From contig NZ_MLCO01000084.1 in assembly GCF_001982615.1 (NCBI RefSeq), positions 1 to 34,418 of the forward strand: a stretch of 34,418 nucleotides of DNA. The letters are read 5' to 3'. The notes beneath the pieces were generated by a model that saw only the letters and a list, made by a program, of their open reading frames with translations, ran no database searches and was not told the origin of the DNA. This stretch comes from Teichococcus deserti (GTDB taxonomy: Bacteria; Pseudomonadota; Alphaproteobacteria; Acetobacterales; Acetobacteraceae). This document shows positions 15,405 through 21,932 of the stretch, one piece after another (positions within the stretch are counted from its first letter, which is position 1; every line of letters starts with the position of its first letter). The position numbers were made by a program, and so were the translations under genes.

Positions 15405-16982
15405 TCAGTGCCGGCCCAGCGCGCCGTCGAGGCGGCGCCAGAGGCCGAGGGGATTGCCGTCGCGCAGCGCCTCGGGCAGCAGCGCCGCGGGCAGGTCCTG
15501 GTAGCAGACCGGGCGCAGGAAACGGCTGATGGCGAGCGTCCCGACCGAGGTGCTGCGGCCATCCGAGGTCGCAGGGTACGGCCCGCCATGCACCATGGCG
15601 TGGCAGACCTCGACGCCGGTGGGCCAGCCATTGGCCAGGATGCGGCCGGCGCGGCGCTCCAGCGTCGGCAGCAGGGCGCGGGCGGCCTCGGTGTCGGCCT
15701 CCACCAGATGCAGGGTGGCGGTCAGCTGGCCTTCCAGCTTCTCGGCCAGCGCCTGCATCTCCGCCAGGTCGCGGCAATGCAGGATCAGGCTGCTGGAGCC
15801 GAAGACCTCTTCCTGCAGATGCGGGTCGGCCAGGAAATCGGCGGCGCTGGCGCTGAACAGCGCGGCGCTGCCGGTGCAGGCCTTCGCCGCCTGGCCCTCG
15901 GCCAGCTTGGTCACCCGGCTGCTGCCGGCGAGCTGGGCGGTGCCGCGCTCATAGGCCTGCAGGATGCCCGGCGTCAGCATGACCTGCGGCGCCGCGGCGG
16001 CGACCGCCTCGGAGGCGGCGGCGATGAAGCGGTCCAGCGCCGGGCCCTCGACCGCCAGCACCAGGCCGGGATTGGTGCAGAACTGCCCCGCCCCCATGGT
16101 CAGCGAACCGACGAAGGCCTTGCCGAGCGCCTCGGCCTTCTCTTCCAGGGCGGCCGGCAGCAGGAAGACCGGATTGATGCTGGACATCTCGGCATAGACG
16201 GGGATCGGCTCGGCGCGCTCGGCGGCGGTCTTCATCAGCGCGGTGCCGCCGGCGCGCGACCCGGTGAAGCCCACCGCCTTGATGCGCGGATCGGCGACCA
16301 GCCCCTGCCCCACCACGGCGCCCGAGCCGAAGAGCAGCGAGAAGACACCTTCCGGCAGGCCGCATGTGGCGACGGCGGACTGCAGCGCGCGGCCGACCAG
16401 CTCCGAGGTGCCGGGATGCGCCGAATGCGCCTTGACGATCACCGGGCAGCCGGCGGCCAGGGCGGCGGCCGTGTCGCCACCTGCCACGGAGAAAGCCAGC
16501 GGGAAGTTGGACGCCCCGAAGACCGCGACCGGACCCAGCGGGATCTGCCGCAGCCGCAGGTCGGCGCGCGGCAGCGGCTGGCGCTGCGGCAGGGCCGGGT
16601 CGATGCGGGCCTCGAGGAAGGAGCCCTCGCGCAAAGTCGCGGCGAAGAGGCGCAGCTGGCCGACGGTGCGGCCCCGCTCGCCCTCGATGCGGCCGCGCGG
16701 CAGGCCGCTCTCGGCGCAGGCGCGCTCGACCAGCTCGTCGCCGATGGCGAGGATCGCCTCGGCGCAGGCCTCGAGGAAGGCCGCGCGGGTCTCGAGGCTG
16801 GTCTCGCGATAGGTGTCGAAGGCGGCCCAGGCGAGCGCGCAGGCGCGCTCGACATCGGCCGCCGAGCCGCCGCCGAAGCCGGGCTCCAGCTTCTGGCCGG
16901 TCGCCGCCTCGACGGCATGGATGGGGCGGTCGTTCCCGCGGAGCGCCGTGGCGCCGATCAGCATCTCGCCGGTGATGGTCAT
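15405..16982 (-). CDS. Aldehyde dehydrogenase, alpha-ketoglutaric semialdehyde (2,5-dioxovalerate) type
   Basis: A 525-residue NAD(P)-dependent aldehyde dehydrogenase. Catalytic residues are N159 (FGASNFP), K184 ([10 protein letters not shown]), E265 (YAEMSSINP) and C302 ([10 protein letters not shown]). [41 protein letters not shown] and [11 protein letters not shown] are marks of the 2,5-dioxovalerate dehydrogenase subgroup, which oxidises alpha-ketoglutaric semialdehyde to 2-oxoglutarate at the end of the non-phosphorylating pentose and galactarate routes. AAGGGA is 8 nt before the ATG. It is second in the operon after tctC. The 110-nt gap in front of it holds a GntR-type operator candidate and a stable hairpin. 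Confidence 0.93.
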   Translation of the reverse strand: MTITGEMLIGATALRGNDRPIHAVEAATGQKLEPGFGGGSAADVERACALAWAAFDTYRETSLETRAAFLEACAEAILAIGDELVERACAESGLPRGRIEGERGRTVGQLRLFAATLREGSFLEARIDPALPQRQPLPRADLRLRQIPLGPVAVFGASNFPLAFSVAGGDTAAALAAGCPVIVKAHSAHPGTSELVGRALQSAVATCGLPEGVFSLLFGSGAVVGQGLVADPRIKAVGFTGSRAGGTALMKTAAERAEPIPVYAEMSSINPVFLLPAALEEKAEALGKAFVGSLTMGAGQFCTNPGLVLAVEGPALDRFIAAASEAVAAAAPQVMLTPGILQAYERGTAQLAGSSRVTKLAEGQAAKACTGSAALFSASAADFLADPHLQEEVFGSSSLILHCRDLAEMQALAEKLEGQLTATLHLVEADTEAARALLPTLERRAGRILANGWPTGVEVCHAMVHGGPYPATSDGRSTSVGTLAISRFLRPVCYQDLPAALLPEALRDGNPLGLWRRLDGALGRH

Positions 16983-17026
16983 CTCGTCTCGTCCCTTGCT
17001 GGCGGCGCCAGTCTGCCCACTCGTCA

Positions 17027-17042
17027 GAGGTCGTACAACCTC
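17027..17042. promoter_or_regulatory. Candidate GntR/FadR-type operator upstream of the ALDH gene
   Basis: GAGGTCGTACAACCTC is symmetric at 14 of 16 positions. Its core TCGTACAA fits the FadR-subfamily pattern T-N-GT-AC-N-A. It lies 45-60 nt upstream of the aldehyde dehydrogenase start, within the tctC-ALDH gap. The divergent FadR-type regulator of this cluster is the natural candidate protein. Confidence 0.42.
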
Positions 17043-17057
17043 CCCCCTCGCTCGGCC

Positions 17058-17081
17058 GCGCCGCCCCAACGAGGGCGGCGC
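17058..17081 (-). other. Intergenic hairpin after the binding-protein gene
   Basis: GCGCCGCCC (17058-17066) and GGGCGGCGC (17073-17081) form a perfect 9-bp stem with a 6-nt loop, 11 nt after the tctC stop codon. No T-tract follows on the minus strand, so it is more likely an mRNA-stabilising or partial-termination hairpin. Such hairpins often raise solute-binding protein output over downstream genes. Confidence 0.5.
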
Positions 17082-17092
17082 AACCGACAAAA

Positions 17093-18076
17093 CTATTCGA
17101 TGCGGATCTGGGCCTTGCGGGCGACCTCGCCCCAGCGCTGGGTCTCGGCGGCGACGAAGCTGCGGAAGTCATCCGGGGTGCTGCCGACGGCGGTGATGCC
17201 GAGCTCGCTCAGCCGGCTGGCGACCTGCGGGGCCTTCAGCGCCGCCACCGCTTCCTGGTGCAGCCGGGCGATGATCGCCGGCGGCACCGCGGCGGGGGCG
17301 AAGAAGCCGTGCCAGGACAGGCTCTCGAAGCCGGGCACGCTGTCGGCGATGGCGGGGATCTCGGGGGCGGCGGCGTTGCGCTCCTTCGAGGTGACGCCGA
17401 GGATGCGCAGCTTGCCCTCCTTGTGGAAGGGCAGCACCGAGGAGAGGTTGTCGAAGGCCATCGGCACCTCGCCGGTCAGCAGCGCGGTGGTCACCTGGCC
17501 GCTGCCGCGATAGGGGATGTGCTCGATCTGGGTGCCGGTCATCTGGGCGAAGAGCGAGCCGGCCAGGTGCACCGAGGTGCCGACGCCGGAGGTGGCGAAG
17601 GAGGTCTCGCCGGGCTTGGCCTTCAGATAGGCGATCAGCTCCGGGATGCTCTTGGCCGGGAAGCTGCTGGTCACGGCCAGGGCATTGGGCTGCGCCGCCA
17701 GCTGGGTGATCGGCGCGAAGTCCTTCTGCACGTTGTAGGGCAGCACCGGATAGATCGACGGGTTGATGGCGTGGCTGCTGATGGTGCCCAGGCAGAAGGT
17801 GTAGCCGTCCGGCGTCGCGCGGGCGCAGGCCTCGCTGCCGATGTTGCCGCCGGCGCCGGCGCGGTTCTCGACCACCACCGGCTGGCCGAGAGCCTTGCTC
17901 ATGCCCTGCCCGACCAGGCGGGCGATGGTGTCGGAGGTGCCGGCGGAAAACGGCACGATCAGCCGGATCGGCTGGTTCGGATAGTTGGCCTGGGCGGCCG
18001 CGCCCCTGGGCAGCAGGGCAGCGAGGCCGGAGCCGGCGAGCAGCGCCGCGGCGCCACGACGGGAGAGGTGGAGCAT
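17093..18076 (-). CDS. Tripartite tricarboxylate transporter substrate-binding protein (TctC/Bug family)
   Basis: A 327-residue periplasmic binding protein. A signal peptide is visible ([18 protein letters not shown], ending near [11 protein letters not shown]). The mature part has Bug-family marks: [41 protein letters not shown] (ligand-carboxylate loop), [19 protein letters not shown], and [18 protein letters not shown]. Bug proteins bind carboxylates and, besides serving TctAB membrane subunits, many are orphans. No TctA or TctB gene is in the window. It is first in the sugar-acid operon, so an aldonic or keto acid is a likely ligand. It is divergent from a GntR-family regulator. Confidence 0.95.
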   Translation of the reverse strand: MLHLSRRGAAALLAGSGLAALLPRGAAAQANYPNQPIRLIVPFSAGTSDTIARLVGQGMSKALGQPVVVENRAGAGGNIGSEACARATPDGYTFCLGTISSHAINPSIYPVLPYNVQKDFAPITQLAAQPNALAVTSSFPAKSIPELIAYLKAKPGETSFATSGVGTSVHLAGSLFAQMTGTQIEHIPYRGSGQVTTALLTGEVPMAFDNLSSVLPFHKEGKLRILGVTSKERNAAAPEIPAIADSVPGFESLSWHGFFAPAAVPPAIIARLHQEAVAALKAPQVASRLSELGITAVGSTPDDFRSFVAAETQRWGEVARKAQIRIE

Positions 18077-18158
18077 GCGATGGCTTCCTCGATGGTGGCC
18101 CCTGGGGGGCCCTTGTTTGCCTGGACGTTGACGGCGCAGGGTCCGCCTGGCGACAAAA

Positions 18159-18170
18159 CTGATATATTAG
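18159..18170. promoter_or_regulatory. AT-rich quasi-palindrome in the tctC-gntR gap
   Basis: CTGATATATTAG pairs at 5 of 6 positions and stands out as a run of A/T in a GC-rich gap between the divergent regulator and the tctC operon. It may be the regulator's operator or contain a -10 box (TATATT). No well-spaced -35 box could be found on either strand. It does not match the candidate operator upstream of the ALDH gene. Confidence 0.35.
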
Positions 18171-18232
18171 ATTTTTCCCGTCAAGCGGCAGCTTTCCGGC
18201 GGCGCCGGGCTTTGCTAAGCGGTTGGAAGACA

Positions 18233-18973
18233 ATGCCAGATGCCGAAGCCCCCTCTGTCCTGGAGCGCGACCGCGCCGCCGCCGGCCGGCCGGAGGACGC
18301 CCTGCCGAGCTTCGGCCGCCGCCCCTCTGCCGCCGAATTCGCCTACGAGTCCCTGCGCGAGGCGGTGATCTCGCTGGCCCTGCCGCCGGGCGCCGCCCTG
18401 TCCCGCGCGGCGCTCGCCGCCCGTTTCGGCGTCAGCCAGACCCCGGTGCGCGAGGCGATCATCCGGCTGCAGGCGGAAGGCCTGGTCGAGGTCGTCCCGC
18501 AATCCGCCACCCGCGTCGCCCGCATCGACCTGGCCAGCGCGCGCGAGGCCAGCTTCCTGCGCCTGGCGCTGGAGCTGGAGATCGTCCGCCGCCTGGCCGC
18601 CGCCCCGCGTGACGCCAGCTTCGAGGCCGGCCTGCTGGACGAGCTGGCCCGCATGCGCGCCCGCCTGGCCGCCGGCGATGCGCCCGGCTTCAGCGCCGCC
18701 GACGAGGCCTTCCACGCGGCGCTCTACGCCGCCGCCCGCGTGCCCCGCCTGCGCGAGCTGGTGCGCAGCCGCAGCGGCCATCTGGACCGCCTGCGCCGCT
18801 TGCACCTGCCGAGCCCGGGCAAGGCGGAAGCGGTGATGCGTCAGCACGAGGCGCTGGCCGAGGCGATCCTGGGCGGCGAGCCGGAAGCCGCGGCGGCGCA
18901 TCTGCAGCAGCACCTGTCGGGCACCTTCGCGGAGGTGGAGCGGATCAGGGGCGCGTTTCCGGAGTTTTTCTAA
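18233..18973 (+). CDS. GntR family transcriptional regulator, FadR/FCD subfamily
   Basis: A 246-residue regulator. The winged helix-turn-helix spans about residues 34-100 (AEFAYESLREAVISLALPPG, LSRAALAARFGVSQTPVREAIIRLQAEGLVEVVPQ). The C-terminal all-helical FCD domain (about 108-235) has the metal-ligand pattern DEAFHAALYAAARVPRL and a later MRQHEALAEAILGGEPEAA. FCD regulators respond to carboxylic or sugar acids. It is divergent from the tctC-ALDH-dehydratase-RraA operon, which it probably represses until the substrate appears. GGAAGA lies just before the ATG. The first 30 residues are a Pro/Ala-rich extension. Confidence 0.93.
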   Translation: MPDAEAPSVLERDRAAAGRPEDALPSFGRRPSAAEFAYESLREAVISLALPPGAALSRAALAARFGVSQTPVREAIIRLQAEGLVEVVPQSATRVARIDLASAREASFLRLALELEIVRRLAAAPRDASFEAGLLDELARMRARLAAGDAPGFSAADEAFHAALYAAARVPRLRELVRSRSGHLDRLRRLHLPSPGKAEAVMRQHEALAEAILGGEPEAAAAHLQQHLSGTFAEVERIRGAFPEFF

Positions 18974-18974
18974 G

Positions 18975-19026
18975 ACCAGGGGGAAGAATGTATTCTTCCC
19001 CCCGGACCCCCCATCATCTTCTTCTA
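18975..19026 (+). terminator. Hairpin element copy 4 (terminator after gntR)
   Basis: A perfect 10-bp stem GGGGGAAGAA/TTCTTCCCCC (18979-18988 with 18993-19002) around TGTA can be extended by two pairs past one mismatch. It is followed on the plus strand by GGACCCCCCATCATCTTCTTCT. This is the element in reverse orientation, placed 5 nt after the gntR stop, and can end that transcript. Confidence 0.75.
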
Positions 19027-19175
19027 TCACCGGCCGTTGCCGGACCTGCGCCTTGCCGGCACCGACATCAGGGCATCACGGCGGGACGCGTCCTATGGAA
19101 ATGGCGCAACCGTGAGAGTCGCGCCCCGCTGCGGTGCAGCGTCCCGCATCGCCAAGGCCGCGCGGCAGCACTGAC
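19027..19175. other. Structured non-coding gap between two facing hairpin elements
   Basis: No gene is seen. GCGGGACGC (19081-19089) and GCGTCCCGC (19139-19147) pair perfectly over 9 bp and enclose 49 nt that contain GGCGC/GCGCC. CGCTGC-GGT-GCAGCG (19127-19141) is an alternative hairpin that would break the outer stem. CCGGC-CGTT-GCCGG lies further upstream. The mutually exclusive folds could be a regulatory leader of the GGT-like gene, a small RNA, or chance in GC-rich DNA. No cobalamin-box or other known riboswitch motif could be fitted. Confidence 0.25.
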
Positions 19176-19222
19176 AGAAGAAAGATGGGGTCCAGGGGAA
19201 TTCATTCCCCTGGCCTGCCCTT
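19176..19222 (-). repeat. Hairpin element copy 2 upstream of the GGT-like gene
   Basis: AGAAGAAAGATGGGGT precedes a perfect 9-bp stem CCAGGGGAA/TTCCCCTGG (19192-19200 with 19205-19213) with loop TTCA. The orientation is that of a minus-strand terminator, yet no minus-strand gene ends here. It lies 63 nt before the GGT-like start codon and faces copy 4. On the plus strand a pyrimidine-rich tract follows the stem, so it could also act as a leader hairpin for the downstream gene. Confidence 0.65.
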
Positions 19223-19276
19223 GCCTTCTCTCTCCTCCTCTTCCTGAATGCGGCGAACGGAAGACAGGAGATCCCG

Positions 19277-20884
19277 ATGAACGGCATGGTGGTCGCAGCG
19301 CAGCCGGAGGCGGCGGAAGCGGGGGTCGAAGTGTTGCGGCGGGGCGGCAATGCGGTGGATGCCGCCATCGCTTGCGCTTTCAGCCAGGGCGTGGTCGATC
19401 CGCAGATGTGCGGCATCGCCGGCTTCGGCGCCATGCAGATCTGCCTGCCGCAGCAGGGCGTGCACACGGTGCTGGAGTTCTTCGCCCGCGCGCCTTTGGC
19501 CGCCACGCCCGACATGTGGGAGAAGAAGTTCATCGGGCAGTCGCGCGACGGCTTCGTCTTCCTGCTGGACGACCAGAGCAACGACTGCGGCTACGGCGCC
19601 ATCGGCGCGCCAGGCAATGTCGCCGGCTATTGCGAGGCGCTGTCGCGCTTCGGCACGCTGCCGCTGGCCGAGGTGATGCGGCCGGCCATCGACCAGGCGC
19701 ATCGCGGCGTCATGGTGCGGCCCTACATGCACTACTACTGGGCGATGGACCATGGCGGCGACGGCCAGGTCAATGTCGAGGACAAGCTTCGCTTCAGCGA
19801 GACCGGGCGGCAGGTCTATTTCCGCCCCGACGGCACGATGAAGAAGTCGGGCGAGGTCCTGCGCAACCCCGAGATGGCGCGCACGCTGGAGCGGCTGGCC
19901 GCGGGCGGCGCCGACAGCTTCTATCGCGGCGAGCTGGCGCTCCAGATGGTGGCCGACCTGGAGCGCGGCGGCAGCCTGCTGCGTGCCGAGGATTTTGCCC
20001 AGTACCGCGTGAAGGAGAAGGCGCCGGTCTGGGGCCGCTACCGGGGGCATCGCATCGCCAGCAACCCGCCGCCGGCGGGCGGCGGCTCGCTGCTGGAGCT
20101 GCTGCAGATCCTGGAGCATTTCGACCTGGCCGGCCTGCCGCATAACGGGCCCGAGCATCTGCGCATCCTGGCCGAGGCCATGAAGTGGATGACCGTCGAC
20201 CGCGACGCGCATATGGGCGACCCGGACTTCGTCGACGTGCCGCTGGACCGGCTGCTCTCGGCCGATTACGCGGCGGCGCTGGCCGCGCGCATCCGCTCCG
20301 GCGAGAAGGCGCATGTCATGCGCGCGGAGGAGCCGAAGGACCCGCCCGACACCACCGTCGTCTGCGTCATCGACAAGGACGGCAATGCGGTGTCGCTGAC
20401 GCACACGCTGGGCATTCCCTCGGGCGTCATCACCCCGGGCATGGGCTTCATGTACAATGGCTGCATGAGCGGCTTCGACCCACGGCCGGGGCGTGCCGCC
20501 TCGATCGCGCCGGGCAAGAGCCGCGCCAGCGCCATGGCGCCGACCATGCTGTTCGAGGGCGACCGGCCCAGCCTGGTGCTGGGCGCGCCCGGCGGCACCT
20601 ATATCGTGCCGGCCATCGCCCAGGCGCTGATGAACGTCGTCGATTTCGGCATGAGCATGAGCGACGCCGTGGCGGCGCCGCGCATCGTGGCGCTGAGCGA
20701 CACCATCGATGTCAGCAACCGCATCCCGCATGGCGTCACCGCGGCGCTGGAGGCGATGGGCTATCCGGTCGCGCGTTCCTACCAGAGCTATGCCTTTGGT
20801 GCGGCGCATGGGCTGCTGGTGAAGGACGGCGTCATCACCGGCGGCGCCGACCCGCAGCGCGACGGCATGGCAATGGCGGTCTAG
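19277..20884 (+). CDS. Gamma-glutamyltransferase-family Ntn hydrolase, atypical substrate pocket
   Basis: A 535-residue protein of the gamma-glutamyltranspeptidase fold, which self-cleaves before a Thr that becomes the nucleophile. That Thr is T359 in DTTVVCVIDKDGNAVSLT, aligned with E. coli T391. GGNAVDAAIA near the N terminus and LGAPGGTYI (oxyanion Gly pair G439-G440) are family marks. Residues that hold the gamma-glutamyl group appear changed: the Arg of the RExxP segment (E. coli R114) is F69 in LEFFARAP, D433 is S398 in YNGCMSGF, and the Ser pair 462-463 is S418-A419. No signal peptide is visible, so it is probably cytoplasmic. An acylase or an HpxW-like amidohydrolase is more likely than true GGT. 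AGGAG precedes the ATG. Confidence 0.9.
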   Translation: MNGMVVAAQPEAAEAGVEVLRRGGNAVDAAIACAFSQGVVDPQMCGIAGFGAMQICLPQQGVHTVLEFFARAPLAATPDMWEKKFIGQSRDGFVFLLDDQSNDCGYGAIGAPGNVAGYCEALSRFGTLPLAEVMRPAIDQAHRGVMVRPYMHYYWAMDHGGDGQVNVEDKLRFSETGRQVYFRPDGTMKKSGEVLRNPEMARTLERLAAGGADSFYRGELALQMVADLERGGSLLRAEDFAQYRVKEKAPVWGRYRGHRIASNPPPAGGGSLLELLQILEHFDLAGLPHNGPEHLRILAEAMKWMTVDRDAHMGDPDFVDVPLDRLLSADYAAALAARIRSGEKAHVMRAEEPKDPPDTTVVCVIDKDGNAVSLTHTLGIPSGVITPGMGFMYNGCMSGFDPRPGRAASIAPGKSRASAMAPTMLFEGDRPSLVLGAPGGTYIVPAIAQALMNVVDFGMSMSDAVAAPRIVALSDTIDVSNRIPHGVTAALEAMGYPVARSYQSYAFGAAHGLLVKDGVITGGADPQRDGMAMAV

Positions 20885-20901
20885 TCTGACCGGATGATTC
20901 A

Positions 20902-20928
20902 CGTCTGCGGCGAAGCGCGCCGCAGACG
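20902..20928. terminator. Hairpin between convergent GGT-like and IclR genes
   Basis: CGTCTGCGGCG (20902-20912) and CGCCGCAGACG (20918-20928) form a perfect 11-bp stem with a 5-nt loop, midway between two converging stop codons. There is no T-tract on either side, so it is a terminator-like hairpin that could serve both transcripts. Confidence 0.6.
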
Positions 20929-20936
20929 ATCACACG

Positions 20937-21740
20937 CTAGCCGAACTCCATCGCCGCGGCGGCGCGGCGCAGCACCGGGTCGAAGGGGCTGACCTGCGCC
21001 GCGATGGCCGCCGCCTCGCGCCGCAGCAGCGCGGCGATGACGGCGCGGCGCTCGGCGGTCAGGCGGTCGGCGGTGGTGCCGACGCTGAGCGCCGCCATCG
21101 CCCGCCCCTGCCGGTCCAGCAGCGGAACGCCGAGCCCGGCCATGCCCGGGATCAACCCGGTCGCGCCGCCGGCATGGCCGTCGGCACGGATCTGCAGCAG
21201 CTCGGCGCGCAAGGCGGCCTCGTCCTGCCCGGCATATTGCCGCAGCCGCGGCAGGTTGTGGCGGATGATCTCTTCCTGTTCGGCATCAGGAAGAAATGCG
21301 AGGATGGCGCTGGCGCCCTGTCCGAGTCCCAGCGGCACCCGCCCGCCGATATCGCCGGTGAAGGAGCGGATCGGCAGCGGCCCGGCGCTGCGGTCGATGC
21401 AGACGGCATCGTAGCCGTTGTGCACCAGCAAGAAGAGCGTCTCGCCCAGCGAGGCCGTCAGCCGCAGCAGCACCGGCCGGGCGATCTCACGCAGCCCATG
21501 GGGCGTGCCGGCGCGCGCGGCGAGCACGAAAAGGTCGAGCCCCAGCGTGTAGCGCTTGCTGCGCGGGTCGTGGCCGACAACGCCTTCCTCGACCAGGCTG
21601 CGCAGCATGCGGTGGACGCTGGGCCGCGGCAGGCCGGCGGCTTCCGACAGCGCGGTGAGGCGCAGCCCGCCCGGGCCGCTCTCGCCGATCAGCCGCAGCA
21701 GGCCGAAGGCACGCTGCACGGCACCAGCGGCTTCGCTCAC
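20937..21740 (-). CDS. IclR family transcriptional regulator
   Basis: A 267-residue IclR regulator. The winged helix-turn-helix covers about residues 5-65 (AVQRAFGLLRLIGESG, LTALSEAAGLPRPSVHRMLRSLVEEGVV). The effector domain follows, with ETLFLLVHNGYDAVCIDRSAG, PLGLGQGASAILAFLP and GAGVPLLDRQG-like segments of the family. I chose the GTG preceded by AGGAT at 6 nt; an upstream GTG at 21803 has no ribosome-binding site at a useful distance. It is divergent from hyuA and convergent with the GGT-like gene, so it probably controls the hyuAB-ABC transporter block and perhaps both sides. Effectors of such regulators are usually small acids or ring-opened intermediates; none can be named. Confidence 0.9.
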   Translation of the reverse strand: MSEAAGAVQRAFGLLRLIGESGPGGLRLTALSEAAGLPRPSVHRMLRSLVEEGVVGHDPRSKRYTLGLDLFVLAARAGTPHGLREIARPVLLRLTASLGETLFLLVHNGYDAVCIDRSAGPLPIRSFTGDIGGRVPLGLGQGASAILAFLPDAEQEEIIRHNLPRLRQYAGQDEAALRAELLQIRADGHAGGATGLIPGMAGLGVPLLDRQGRAMAALSVGTTADRLTAERRAVIAALLRREAAAIAAQVSPFDPVLRRAAAAMEFG

Positions 21741-21817
21741 CGCAGCATCCTGCCGCGCATGTTCCACTTTCCGGACCAAACCGGCGGCATCGAAAGCCTC
21801 CACTTCCGCTCAGCGAG

Positions 21818-21850
21818 ATTCTGAACGCATAGCTCTCATTCACAGAAAAT
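21818..21850. promoter_or_regulatory. Candidate operator in the iclR-hyuA gap
   Basis: ATTCTGAA (21818-21825) and TTCACAGAAAAT (21839-21850) are near-complementary arms, with a two-base bulge in the right one, around 13 nt of AT-richer sequence. The position between divergent iclR and hyuA and the TGAA/TTCA half-sites suit an IclR-family site, but the symmetry is imperfect. Confidence 0.3.
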
Positions 21851-21932
21851 GTGGCTTGCGGAGCGGCGCGGTGCAACGAAATAGTAAAGGCCATCCATCG
21901 CATTCATCCTTTCAAAGGGGAGCGGAGCGGGC

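Noticed and set aside
19030-19175. Possible cobalamin or other known riboswitch upstream of the GGT-like gene
   Set aside because: GGCGCAACCG and CGGCAGCACTG loosely recall cobalamin-riboswitch segments, but the B12 box and the full core are absent and the order does not fit.
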